Assembly: GCA_024734555.1 (NCBI GenBank)
Contig: JANPWX010019815.1
Coordinates: 1,938,359-2,002,358 of the forward strand
DNA: 64,000 nt
Direction: 5' to 3'
Source of the DNA: Trochalopteron elliotii
Lineage: Eukaryota > Chordata > Aves > Passeriformes > Leiothrichidae
Part shown: one piece after another, positions 12,496 to 25,099 of the stretch
Numbering within the stretch: the stretch's first letter is position 1
Layout of the letters: each line of letters begins with the position of its first letter
Position numbers and translations under genes: made by a program
The notes under the pieces: model-generated
Database searches by the model: none
Told to the model about the DNA's origin: nothing
What the model saw: the letters and a program-made list of their open reading frames with translations, nothing else

Positions 12496-12690
12496 GAATC
12501 ACAGAATATCCTGAAATAGAAGAGACTTGTGAGGATCACTGAGACCAACTCATGACTCTATGCAAGGCAACCTACAAGCTAGACTTCACACCCAAGACCA
12601 CTATAGAAATGCTTCTTGAACACAGGAAGACTCGGGGCCATGACCACGTCCTGGGGGTAGGCACTTTTCAGTCCTTTATCCCCAAATTTG
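12496..12690 (-). mobile_element. CR1 LINE 3' fragment, reverse orientation
   Basis: The piece starts AGAATCACAGAAT, the reverse complement of the CR1 3' terminal repeats. It continues through GAGACCAACTCATGACTC to ATGACCACGTCCTGGGGGTAGGC, which matches the CR1 GACCACCTCCCTGGGGAGCC region. It is short and heavily diverged. Confidence 0.75.
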
Positions 12691-12699
12691 TATATGTTA

Positions 12700-15600
12700 A
12701 AGACTGTACCTGATACGTTAAATAATTAATTTTCAGTAAGTTTAATAAAGTTTAATCTTCAGAAAAGCAGCCTAGTGGCTCAGTTGGAATTAACGTTTAG
12801 TTTTATTTTTTCTGTAGTACCTGCATTCTTATCTCTTGAATATTTATTGGTATTTCAACAAAACCCTGAAAAATCAGATATAAAAACATAACCACTTTTT
12901 GTTAGATGTATCTCTTTGTGATGTGGACCCCTCTGCATTTTCATTCTGCATTGCTGAACTGCTATTGCATACAAAGGAGGGAATTTGTTCTCAGAGTCCT
13001 AAATTTGGTTTTAGTAATACTCATTTAAAATTTTCTGATTTAACCTACCTTTTTCACATTTATGAAAATTGATTTCTCCTTCAAATGCAAGGTGAGTGCT
13101 CCATCCAGCTATTTAACCTGCACTTCTGTGCAACAGTGCTGAATATGATGTCAGAGAAACATTCTAGTTTCCTCTACAAACACCATAAAGTCAACAACTA
13201 CTCCCACAGTAATAAATGCATATAAATAAATCTATCTTTTTTGTAACAGCAGGAAAGACCAAGGCATGGGATCTGATCCCAAATTAGCTTAAAACGAATT
13301 GGTTCTCCACCCTAGGAATTCTGGTCCTTACAGTTTCTTTCAGTTTTCTTCTCAAAGCTCTTGTTCTACTAGTATGTTAGAGAAAATATTACCCTTCATT
13401 TGAATAATCATGGTTTCTAGGTAAGAACGGATAACATATACTCACCAAAATAACTATAACAATCTGTTTTATACTGAGACATGGTATCCATTTTTTTGAG
13501 GTTCATCGGATCCTAATGGTTCATCTGCTATCCTAGCTGAAGAGTGCAGGCTAATCAGAATGTACTTGAGGTTTTTTTCTGCACATACCAGAAGTTGTAT
13601 TTGTTTAGTATCTTTAAACTGTTTTCTGGGCAAGCCTGTTACCACAGTGTATCAAATAGTGCTTCTTCAGAGGGGAGCCTGGCATTTAATTATTTAACCT
13701 TGATAGAGAAATAGGAAATTTTTGATTACTGCTCAATGCTATGTAAGCAGCAACAGATGCTTATTCTTATAAACAGATGACTCTTATTATTATTTCAGAT
13801 AGACAGACAACCATATGTCTCAAGCCAGGAGACTTCATAATTTTGTATATGTGGTAGAAATTTGCATGAGAACCTCCTTTTTCTGATTAAATTACTGGGA
13901 GAGGTCATTGCTGTGGTCATTTTTACAGACAAAGTACTTGGAGAAACAGGCAGTGCAAATTATATGTTTAGTAAAAACATCAAATCTCCAAATAATGCCA
14001 ATTCACTTGGAGATAATTATTATAGCTATGGTTGGTTAGTTTTTGATTTATGTTATGTTTTTCCAAAAATTTTAGTAATAGTAATTAAATTTTGTGTTGC
14101 TTGATTTAACTATTGAATTTATTCCTAAAATAGATGGACTTTAAACTCTTTCTGAGCTTATTTAAAGATTTGATGTATGGATAGGAATCTTCCTATCCAT
14201 CTATCTGAATGCGGTTTTAAAAACCTTAAACAATTGTAGTAGATAAGATGAAGAATGGAATATTAATGAAACAGTGAGCAGTTTAGAAATTACCTTTATT
14301 GTCTATTCATTAATATATATATACAGAAGTAATGCTTACTCTGAGCTTGTCAGCAGTTAGGTTTGTTTGGGATGAGAATAAAAAATTCCCCTGCATTTGG
14401 CTATGTAACCCAGATAATACAGTATTTTTGGATGTCTTTTTTAAATGAAGTGTAGTACTTTTAAAATAATGCTTTCATTACTTATGTACATTTAAGAAAT
14501 ACACTTGCTTATGCTGAATTTAAAAATTATGATAAAGAAATGCTCAAATAGTATCAAGACTAATGTAAACAAACAGTCAGTAGCAAAATAAGTACCTATA
14601 CAAGAAAAAATAGTAAACATTGCAAAGCACAAGTTGCAGAGATTGCTATCATATCTTCATCTGGAATATGCATATAATGAAATTGATTACTTGAACTACT
14701 AGACCAAATTAAAAAAAAGAGTTATTCCAAGCCTCTCCTATTTTAATGAGCTGAAATGTAATGTAGAGGCTTACACAGAATGTTCTGTGGTGATATAGAC
14801 AGAAGTGACTTCACATCCCAGATGGAAAAAAAAAATTAAAAACTTCTCCTTTTGTGTGGAATTTGAGCAGCAGGAGAGAAGGCAGAGCCTTTCCTTCAGG
14901 GTTGGCTGAAGGAAAGCCAACAAGCCCTTCAGGGTTGCAAGAATAAACCTTTTTAAAGATTCTTGTGGAAGTCCAAGTCCATTGGAAGTGACTGCAACCT
15001 GGCTGACTTTGCTCTGCAAAGATCACTAAAAATTGCTTTCCATCAGAAAACCAAGCAAGCAAACAACAAACCAGAAATAAAAGAAAACTAAAACCGAGCT
15101 GGTTACATTACTTTCCATTTCAAATCAATGTGCTGATCATGTGAAATGTCAATATCTGGTTAAAGATCAGAAACTGCAAAAACCTCTGAAAACCTTCCAT
15201 TTGCTCCACTTAAACTGCCATCTTGAACATCACATTCTTGTTGTTATTTTTGCAAAGAAACAAAATACACCTGCATCTTGGATTTCTAAGTCGTTGTCTG
15301 ATCATATTTGAGGAAAAATAAAACATGCGACACTAATGGACTTTTTATTTTCATTTCAGCTTCCCATCAAGGTATCCCTTTGAACAGGTATTGCCCATTT
15401 TTAGCCTCAAACAAAACTAAAAGGATGATGGAGTAGAAATATGTTCAGAAAACTTAGTACACTCACATTCTGTGTATCTTCACCTATTAGCTATCAATCC
15501 AGTACGGCCCCAAAGCAGGGGCTTTTAGACTGCATCCTGTACTATTTCTGTACTGCATCCTGTATTATTCCACATGTTCAGATGAAAGAAGCATGCAAAA

Positions 15601-17775
15601 AGATAATACTCCTTGGATAAACCACAGGACAAAGTAGATTTCCTCAAGATGTTCAGAAAATTTTTAGAAAATTTAAAATCTTAGGTCTTTTTATTTAATA
15701 ATATTCATTGAATACGGCACACTAAATTAATTCTTTGCTGTTACTAATTACAATCATTTAAGTCTTCACCTACCATGAAGACAAAATAGCAGAAAATGAG
15801 AGAATCAAGATTCTCATTCAAAATCCTTAATGAATCTGACAGTACCAAGTTGTTGGAAGGCACCTTCAGTCTTGCCATTGCTTTCTTATCATACAAGGTG
15901 TTTTTCACATCTGAAGGCTAAAAACGTGGATTACTACACTGGAAACGAGGAAAGATTTAGCAAGTGGGATATTATCAAATACTGAAACACTTTATTTTTC
16001 AAGTGAGTGTGGTGAACTGTCTCTGACCCAAGCAAGTTAGGGCAAGACCTGAGACATAAATGTTTTATATACCAGATGTGAATTTCTCTCCTGGGTTTGC
16101 CTGCAAAGTCCTGTCTCAGTTCTCTGGATGTTAGAACATTGAGACATGTATCCCAAATTATAAAATCTAAACTGTCATGGGATTTCATTTTTTTAAAGCC
16201 TGAAATCACAAATTATAAATTCTCGGGAGACAAAAAATAATTCAGGCAGAGAAGCACAGCAGAGAAATTAATTAGTTATGCTCAAAAGATGCATATTATC
16301 AGCACCTTTGGAGTGGATGGTGAATTGTGCATGCACTTTCTCTAAAAGGTATTTGATGTAGTAAGGAATAAGACTTTTTTTTCTGCTGACAGTAGTGTGA
16401 ACAGGCTGGCTGGCCTTTCCTTTCCAGAAAAGAGCAAGCCTTGGCGAGGACAGACTTACTTACACATAAAGGTGTTCATAGAGGTTTTCACATTCAGAAG
16501 TTTGGATAACAGCTTTTGTAGGGAGGTCATAGAGGCTGCAAACAGAAGGCTAGAATAATTCATAAAAACTTTCCATAAGTTCTTCAGCAGATTTTCAATA
16601 TTAGGAAAACATAGCAAGCAAATAGCTTTCTTGGCAGAGCACCTTTAGAAATCACACTGCTGAAGAAGTCAGAGAGTTATTAACACGGCTTTAGAATTAT
16701 CACCCAAAAACACCTTTAAGTCACCAGCAAAGCTTTTCCCTTCTCTTCCCTCTAAAACAGCAGCATTTCTAAAGACAGAGTCTGTAGACATTGTTCTGTT
16801 GCACCAGAGACAACATGAATCCTCTTCTTCATGTGAGTAAGGATTTTTTCATTATCCCTATGTAAGTGTTCAAACCCTCTCAAAACTCATGACCTCAAGG
16901 AATGATACTTCTTCCTCTTTGACATACGAAAGGGAATTAATACACCAGCTTAAAACTGTACTGCAAAAATCACTTATGATACAAAACTAACTATAATCTG
17001 TTTCTGATGTACAATTCTTCATGTGTGGAAATGGGCTGACAAGCATAATCTTCAAAAATCCCCAAAGCCATAGTGCTGCAATGAAATGTATGGCTTTCAA
17101 AAGAAATCAGCCTCTTATTGACAGTCCCAAATATATCATAATAATAATCAGTTTATTGTTAAAGCATTCAATGATTTGCTTCTCCAGCTTTTGAATGGCT
17201 TTTTATTGCTGTATGTTTAGTAGCATTTAAAAAAAAGAAAAAGTAAAAAAAGTGGAATATGGGATTTATAGGTCCAGTTCCTCGTTGCTATAAAAGTAGT
17301 TCAGAACTTTAATTCTAAAAAATACTCTTAAATAATTCTTTGTCACTTGGGCACAGACATTGCCCAAGTCTGTGAGGTTTCTTATATTACAGTGTAGCTG
17401 CCTTTCTTTCCAATCAACTAAAAGATTAAAAGCTCTACAGTAGCTGGATATTTATGATAATTGCAATAAATACAGTTGTTGCTCTGGTCTAAGCATTTGA
17501 GTGAGTGAGTTTGGGGGTTTTTTTGACTAGGAAAAGTAGTGTTTCCTGGAGTGCCAAAGTAAGAGTTTTGCAGAAACACTCAGAGGCTTTAGAGCTAGAG
17601 AGTGCAGATTTTGATATGATTTCAAGTAGTACCACACAAAGGAGTGATGATCAAGATGAATCTGAAAGAACATAAGAAGAATGCAGAGGCTGGGAGTGGG
17701 GACCCAAGCAGAACAAATTACAAAAATTTCCGTATGTAATGATAGGGCACACGGGCATACAGGCCTGCTTTACAG
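12700..17775. other. Long non-coding stretch
   Basis: I see no gene. Minor features are an imperfect tandem duplication of about 23 bp around 15531-15566 (ACTGCATCCTGT twice) and A-rich runs near 17228-17250. The open frames here have no recognisable motif. Confidence 0.5.
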
Positions 17776-17998
17776 TTTATTTCTTTTGCCTTTTCTTTTC
17801 TTTGGTTGGTTTGGTTGTTTTTTGTGGTGGTTTTTTTTTTTGTTTGTTTTTTGGGTTTTTTTTTTGTTATTGTTTAGGGTTTTTTGTTTTGGTTTTGGGG
17901 TTTTGGTGGGGGGGGGGTTGGTTTGTTTATTGTTTTTGTGGTGGGGTTTTTTCCCTATTTGGGGTTTTTTTCCCTATTTGGGTTTCTTTTTGTTTCTG
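17776..17998. repeat. G/T-rich low-complexity tract
   Basis: Long T runs are mixed with GG and GGG on the plus strand, including a ten-G run near 17910. Two overlapping open frames of 131 and 105 codons here consist almost only of Phe, Leu, Val, Gly and Trp. They are composition artefacts, not genes. Confidence 0.85.
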
Positions 17999-18544
17999 CT
18001 GGGCAGCTTTAAAAAATTTATTTTCACTTTCAGTTGCACAGAAACAGCTTCTTTAAAGTCATACCTTTCATTCTAATTTTCAGATTACATGAAAACAAGG
18101 GACAGCTGTACAGTTCCTGCGTATTGCTTATTAGCCAGTCTACCTGCCCTTATGTAAAGGAATAATTTAAGAAGTGCCAGTTTGTTACTCGATCTTCCTG
18201 TGAGTCAGAGAGCTAAAATAGCTATAATTATCTAACTGCTTTTCAACCTCTTACTAATTTCCAGAATGTAGTCAGTTTGTTAAGAAGAACTTTGGACTCT
18301 CAGAGGATTGAAGCAATCACTGCAAAAAATGTATCTCTACCAATCTCATCTGACATGTCATTTGTCATTGAAGAACTTACCTACAGAGGAAAACAAAATT
18401 CAAGAGTCTTTCTGTTTTCTTCTCTCTGCACTTTTGGATAGCTACAATAAGACAAGAAAGAATTTAATTCTAAGTGCTGGTTTTGCCAAGGAGGTAAAAT
18501 AAAAACCTTCAGTTTCCTAGCTAAATGATTTCATAGCATCACCA

Positions 18545-19026
18545 AATGGTCAAAGGAAGTGATTGTCCTGCTCTGCTCTGCGCTTGTGTGGCCTCAGCTT
18601 GAGTAATGTGTGCACTTTTGAGCACCACAACATAAAATAGATAATAGGTTCTTAGTAAGTGTCCAGAGGAGGCCTGCAAGGATGATGAAGGGTCTTGTGG
18701 GGAAGTCTTATTAGGAGTGGCTGAGGTAATTTGGCCTGTTCTGTCTGGAGGAGGATTCAAGGAAACAGCATGAAGCTGAGTGAGGAAGGGTTTAGGCTGG
18801 ATATTAGAAAAATGTTCTTCACCCAGGGGTTGGTTGGGCACTGGAACAGGCTCCCCAGGGAAGTGGTGACAGCACCAAGCTTGACAGAGTTCAAGAAGTG
18901 TTTGGGCAGCTCTCTGAGGCACAGGGTGTGATTCTTGGATTTGTCCTGTGCAGGGCCAGGAGCTGGACTTGATGATCCTAGTGGGTCCCTTCCAACTCAA
19001 GATACTGTATGATTCTATCCTATGAT
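18545..19026 (+). mobile_element. CR1 LINE 3' end
   Basis: Plus-strand CR1 3' region, including GGCTGGATATTAGAAAAATG, CACTGGAACAGGCTCCCCAG, GGAGCTGGACTTGATGATCC and GGGTCCCTTCCAACTCAAGA. It ends with ATGATTCTATCCTATGA. Conservation is better than in the 6.0 kb copy, so it is probably a younger insertion. It is 5' truncated with no coding region. The 164-codon minus-strand frame across it is an antisense artefact. Confidence 0.92.
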
Positions 19027-20319
19027 ACATCATTTTGTAAGCTTCTTGTCATTATGAGACTAGTAGTTACATGGGTGACCTGAAAAGCAAGATTCTGAGT
19101 CTCACAATGGTGAATGATACAGCATCATGCTAATGTTGTAAGTAGCATTTGAGATTTCCATTGAACTCTGAAACAGGTTTTGACTGCTTATGAAGACATC
19201 AGGTAGCTTCTCTACAAATTTAATTCTTTATTTTTCTTGAATTTTGAGCAACCAACATAAACTGACAATATTTATTTTTAAAGTAATTTTCTAAATTGTT
19301 GACCAGAATATAGAAAATATTTCTCTGTTTGAGACCCAAAAGTGTTTCTGTATTCTGTCCTCATGCAGACTGATCAAACTCCAGGGGTTTTTTTTTGTTT
19401 GTTTGGTTTTTATAACCTTGGTTTCACTATGAAAAAAAATTACAAAGCCAGGTTTAGAATACTGGCAAAGTGATTAAAGCTCTGCTGAACAAAACTATCC
19501 TCTAACACAAGATGATCCTATATTTTTATTGTAAACACATGGCATAGCAGTCTAGATTTTATACTGGGAGGAGCAGATTTATCAAAGGAGTTTGGTTGTT
19601 TGTCATTAACAGAGCCAAACTAAGACTATGTGATGTCAATCCACAGGAGCACCTGTACCTGAAAGCTATGCTTCTCACTGGTTACAGACAAGAAACTGTA
19701 AAATGAGAGGCATCACTGTATTTCTAGAGCTAAATTCTAGTTTCCAGCAGTTTTTTAGCTCTCCATGAGCTGGGAGTTGGAGCAACACTCAAAAAATATC
19801 TCTGTGTTTTCCTACCATTCACTCACCTAACTGATGATTAACTTCTTGTATTCTGGTATCTTAAGCATCTTGCAACAGTGAGTTCGCAAGATTACAATAT
19901 GTGCTTTCTGAAGAAGAACTTCAATCATTCTTTATTCTCTCCTTTACGAATTTGTACATGTCTGTCAATATCTTCCTCAATTGTTTCTTCTTAGGACAAG
20001 AAGCCTTTGTTTAGCTATATGGAAATTTTTCTACAACTCTAATAAATCCTTGCACCTTTTCATTTTATTGTACTTGTATCCATTTGACATCAAATAGTCA
20101 GATTCATATGTGGAATTTAAAATGCAAGTGTAAGGGGAAAGTGTACAGTATTATAATTATTTTGCTCTCTGGTCTTTTCCTCTGAGTTCTTGCCTGTTTT
20201 CTTTGGTTACTATAATGAAATAAGTAGATATTTTCAGAGCCATCTAGGTCCAGATATTTTTTGATTCATAGAGTGATAATAGAAGTTAAGAAGCAATTGT
20301 TACATATTTATGGTTGGAA

Positions 20320-20323
<4 letters not shown>
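19027..20323. other. Non-coding stretch
   Basis: No gene or named repeat is seen. There is a T/GT-rich run near 19386-19411. Confidence 0.5.

Positions 20324-20365
<42 letters not shown>
20324..20365. repeat. 42-base poly-T tract
   Basis: Uninterrupted T run. On the minus strand it is a poly-A run, but no polyadenylation signal or recognised retrocopy precedes it there, so I cannot tie it to a retroposed gene. Its length is a likely site of assembly or sequencing error. Confidence 0.9.
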
Positions 20366-20366
<1 letters not shown>

Positions 20367-20427
20367 AAAGGGAAGCTAATAAAAAAAATAAAAAAGATGA
20401 TAAAAGCAATGGAAGCATCTAGAGCCA

Positions 20428-22009
20428 TGTAGTGGTTTTGGTTCACCTATTTTCATTTCCCAGCCACTGCACTAATTTAAATGTGATGGCGTGGGTGCCC
20501 ACTAGAATTATTTACTCTTTTTCTGCTGTGAGATAGAATTAGGAGAAAAAGCAAAGCAGGCTCAAAATTTCAAGGGTACAAAGAAAGCATTATTAACAAA
20601 ACTACAAGAGAGAAAAAATTATAAGAATCAGAATAAAACCTTCAAAACACTCTTCCTCTTCCCCAATAACTTCTTTCTCACTCACCATGTGCAGAGACAA
20701 AACTTAGAACTTAGATCAGCTTATTGTCTCTAAAAATAGTCTTTCAAAAGTTTTCTCAGAGAGAGAAGTTGCTTTTGGTCTTCCATGGAAACTTCCCCAC
20801 AAGAAAAACAGTTCTCTTGTGGCTTCAGTTCTCATAAATAGCAGCCACCTGGGAATCTGCATTTGTGAAGCCTCTCCCATATCACACAACCTTCCCACAG
20901 CTGCATTATGGGCCATGTAAACTCACGGGGTACCATTTTAAGGATGAGCAGTTCAAAAGCAAAATTCTCTCTCTCTCTCTTTGAGATAATTTTATCCCTG
21001 GGAACAGAGGTCTTCTTCTTCTCTTCCTGGGGGCAGATCTTCATCTCATCTCTCTCTCTGTTCAAGCGTCTCATAGGATCACAGCTAATTCAACATTTAC
21101 TTAGTTCAACACAAATGCCTTTGCTCATATCTACACATTTTAGTCTCCCCAACACATGTTTTCCACAACTTAAAGGGATTTTCTAGCATATCACAGTCAA
21201 TCACCATGGCTTTACAAAAGAATTTCAGCCTTAAACCAAGGCATCTTCTCGTTCTCCTTCTGTCTAGGATGTGACTCCTTCCTCACTTACGTTGATGTCT
21301 TCATATTGTCTCTCTCTCTCATCACTCTCTCATCAGAGTGATGTCTTCACTCTGTCCTTTTCTCTCACTCAGAGAGGATTCAATGCTTTGCAAGTTTCAT
21401 CTGTGCAAGGAAAGAGTTCATATCTCACCTGAGGCCTTCAGAGCATCATGATGATTTTTTCTGGGCAGTGGCCACGCTGGGCTGTGCCAGGATTTTGGGG
21501 GCTGTAGCTGCATGCAATTTCAGCTGTGGGGCCACTCTGCACAGCTGCAGTGCCACCCCTGCTCTCGGCCACATGATCTCTCACTTGGCTGGAGCCACTC
21601 CCTCAGCAAGGTGCCTTAGTAGCAGGCGCTGGGTCTTCCTTCCCTCTTCCTTTGCCTGACAGCCGCTGCCACTGGGAGGGGGAACGGCTTAGCAGCAGGA
21701 TGTTAACAGCCACTGGGGCCCGATCCAGCCAGGATGGGGCCTTCTTTCCTCCTCTTCCCCTATCCTGCCATGGCTGCAGCAGTGGCAGGGCCTGGACCAG
21801 GCCATGCCAGGCCTGTGGGCCACACAGCAGAGTGAGGTCAACCCCACCGGCACCCAGTTACCTCTTTCCCAGGCCGGAAGGAAAGAGAATTTTCCTGAGG
21901 TTTCCCAATTTTTAACATGGGTATTCACAGAGGTGTATTGATTTTCCAGTGTCAATATTCAAAACAAGGTGTCAATATTCAAAACTAGTAATGGATTGGG
22001 TTTGCTACA
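20428..22009. mobile_element. Long LTR-like element, about 1.58 kb
   Basis: The element starts TGTAGTGGTTTTGG and ends GGGTTTGCTACA, giving TGTAG/CTACA inverted ends as in retroviral LTRs. The interior changes sharply in composition, from A+T-rich on the left to strongly G+C-rich at 21460-21890. (TC)n runs occur near 20967 and 21316. Orientation is uncertain: the left end read in reverse (ACCACTACA) resembles the 3' end of the LTR at 11543-12170, favouring minus, but an AATAAA lies on the plus strand at about 20634. The flanking 6-mers do not match. No protease, polymerase or envelope frame is visible. Frames at 21468-21955 are G+C-rich artefacts. Confidence 0.6.
21949..21985. repeat. 20-bp tandem duplication near the end of the LTR-like element
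   Basis: GTGTCAATATTCAAAAC occurs at 21949-21965 and again at 21969-21985, separated by AAG. The two copies are identical over 17 bases, suggesting a recent slippage event. Confidence 0.9.
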
Positions 22010-24741
22010 GTTTTCCTTAGAAACATCACTTCCATGGGTGGCCTCTTTTCCTCATCAAATATCAATTAATGCAAAAACAACACAAGCTAGAATGAAAGAC
22101 TAAGAAATGGGAAAATATTGTAGGTAAATTGACCACATTTTCTTAATTTTTTTGGTGAAATTTTAGCAAGTGGGCAGCAATAAGAGTAAGGTAAACACAG
22201 TTAAAATTAAACACCACAACTAAATAAAAATGCCATATCAACCCAGAGTCTACTTGGAGACACAGTCCATAATTAACTTTTTCCTTGAATAGTTGGTAAC
22301 AATTTTGAGCATCTGCGTACAACTTCAGGTGGAGTTTCTACTTTTTACATGAAGAATTCTTCAGTAATATTAATAAAATCTTCAATGACAATCCAAAAAT
22401 CTGATGTTTACATTATTAAGTGAAACATTTTAATGAGATTTTTTGAATTTAATTTAGCAGACTAGCAAATTTGGGACTTGGAAATACATATTGTATATGC
22501 CTGAAGATATGCTTTAGAGATATGGTGAATTAAAGCACTTGAGACAGTCCTACAGCTAGGTGGAAAAAAAAGATTTTTGAGTTGTGCAGATTCTGCTATT
22601 TTCTTTATAGTTAAATTTAGGAATTGCACCAATTTACGTGATTTGATAATTTTATAATTTGATCTAATTTAATTAAATATATTTTTCACACCTCTCAGAA
22701 AGAAAATCTAGAATGAAATGCAGTCAACAAAAAATTGGTTGTAATTTCAATGTTTCCCTGGAGGGAGGGCTTAAAAGAAGATAATCCTTTGGGGAAAAAA
22801 GGGTTACCCTTGTAATCTGGGGTTCAAATAGCAGGTCTAAAATGAGCACTTAGCTTAATCTCAGCTATTTACCTGTGAGTATCCAATTATTTGAACACAT
22901 TTTGCAGCACTTTAAAGCTTCACTGCTTACCTCATTGCTTTGCTGCTAATCTACATTCTCCTTTACTGCATATGTGAATCAAACCTATATTTTTCAAGAA
23001 ATTCTAGCATATTTAACAAAATTGTTTAATTCTAAATCTTACATAATACATGCCACAGAACAATTTTGGATTAAATGCATATTGAATATCAAGCTTAAAG
23101 CCAAAATGTGCAACTTGTTTTAAAACTGATGAAACTTTAAACAAGCGTAGTGCAAGACTGTGTTGATGCTAGCATTCACAGTCAGATTAAACACCAGCCA
23201 AAATAATTACTCCATTGAATTTATTTTATAATCTGTTTTAACTAATACTTTAGAGATGGACAGCCCTTGTAATGAGCTACTCTTTAAAATATACAAGTGT
23301 TTTCACTGTATTCTACTCTGCTGTTTCTTGCACATGAACACAAGAATTCAGGCAAACATAAAAGATGAACTTTTGCTTATTTTCTGAACTAAAGATAGCA
23401 TTTGAGCTCTATTAGCATTTTCTCTATGAAGACATGCAATATGTTTCAGAACTCCAATTCTAGAAAACATTAGCTGTCAAAAATGCCTAGATATGTCCTA
23501 TGGATTGTAGTATGCGAGATATGTGATGAGTATATATGAAAATGTAATAGATTCCTTTAAAAACTAGAATTTGTTTATAATAAATGCAACTATATTTAAA
23601 AGGATTAATAACATCAATTTCCTTGTTGGTTTTAGAAAACAAACAGTGTATGGAATGTTTTTACTAATTGCTTTGCATTCAGCAGAGTGCAAAACCTCCT
23701 AATCAGGCCAAATTAGTGAATACTCTGCAAGCTAATCAGATTTTTTTTTTCTGTATAATAACAAGATAATTTGCACCATTTAAAGACTGTTAGCACAGCA
23801 TATAATTCTGCACGATGTTATCATTCAAATTTGTATACTTCAATGTCTTGTATATCCTATTCTTAATATGTATGTATATCCTATTCTTGATACACCTTAC
23901 ATCCTAGAGATTTTTTTGATTTCTAGAAAGAATGTTTTCTTTTCTTTTACATCAGCTTGAAGCTGATGTATCTATAACTGAAAGAATGCACAACAAAAAA
24001 GGAAATCAATGATCTTCATGGGATTTAAGTACTCCTTAGTCTGCCTGAAATTATCATGGATGTTCTAGCTTTATTAATGCTCCTTATGGTACAGAATTTT
24101 CCCTCAATATTTTCATTCCATTTTATGTAGAATAACTAGTGTGGCAAATTTCTGCAGCTGTCCTATAAATGGAAAAGTGTATAATTTTCTATAAAGAGAG
24201 TTTTATTCAGCCCTTTCACTGAGACTGCCTATGTTTGGACGTTATAAATAAATACAGAACCAGCTAAACAGAGAGTTCTACAGAATGGAGATAAGATATT
24301 TCTTCAAACAGATAGGTTTCTCCCTACCAATAACTTTTCTCCTCTGCAAGCAGGAGTTATTTTGTGTGTCCATAGACCTAAGGATCTGCAGTTAGACATA
24401 TTTTCACTGTGTTTGCCATTAACTCCAAGCAACTGTGACTGGTACATCTTGGTCTGGGTCTGAGTTTGCTCTGCTACTGGGAAATTTAGAAATACCTCAT
24501 CTTTATGCACATCACTTTTCTGCGTCTCCCATGTACTTCTTACTGTCACAATCTCTGCCACTGACTCAAATACTCTTGATTTCTCAGGTAACTCTATAAA
24601 AAATTACCATTTAAATATATAGCTCTGGTTTAGTTCAGTATGTTTCCTTACTTTTTTTAATAAGAAATCTGATAAACAGGAGTCTGATAAATATGCTAAG
24701 AACTCTCAGCGAAGGGGCAGCATGGATTGTCTTGCCATTCC
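22010..24741. other. A+T-rich non-coding stretch
   Basis: No gene or recognised interspersed repeat. It contains a 23-bp palindrome at 23948-23970 and a duplicated TATATCCTATTCTT motif near 23850-23888. Confidence 0.5.
23948..23970. repeat. 23-bp near-perfect palindrome
   Basis: TACATCAGCTT and AAGCTGATGTA are perfect 11-bp arms around a single G. It lies in A+T-rich DNA with no neighbouring gene. Confidence 0.7.
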
Positions 24742-24965
24742 TCAAGTATTTATATCCCTATGCATTGCTTCAAACCTAGGAGACTGAGGAGCATCAGTTC
24801 CCACAAAAAAGAAATTGTACAATACTCGCTTTCCCATGACCCTATGAAGAATGTTATCAAGATTTAAAATGGTGATCTCTGGGAAGTTAATGGGAATCTC
24901 ATTCTCCACCAGGCCCGTAATTTTGTCCCCCAAAATCACATATGTGGGATTGTAGCATTTCTAGC
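24742..24965 (-). other. Unidentified protein-like minus-strand frame
   Basis: A minus-strand frame of about 72 codons, from a stop near 24960 to a TGA at 24742, has a balanced, protein-like composition. Typical stretches are VILGDKITGLVENEIP and TDAPQSPRFEAMHRDI. It lacks the Phe/Leu/Ser bias of chance frames in this window. It has no ATG at its head, so if real it would be an exon or a fragment of a retroelement or retrocopy. It lies just left of the long CR1 element. I do not recognise the family, and chance remains possible. Confidence 0.25.
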
Positions 24966-25099
24966 ACATTTTACTAAATGCAGTCAGCTGCCTTTGAGCT
25001 AGGTTCCCTAAAGCCTTTGTTACATGAGCCCTTGATTAGGGAGAGTCAAGAATCTTTCTGCCAAACCTGAGGAGAAGCCTATATTGGAATCAGCCCTAG

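Noticed and set aside
17681..18076. 131- and 105-codon hydrophobic open frames
   Set aside because: They consist of G/T-rich low-complexity DNA and have no motif or splice context.
18539..19033. 164-codon minus-strand frame
   Set aside because: It lies wholly antisense to a CR1 3' end.
20324..20365. Poly-A tail of a processed pseudogene on the minus strand
   Set aside because: No polyadenylation signal or recognisable coding remnant lies upstream in that orientation.
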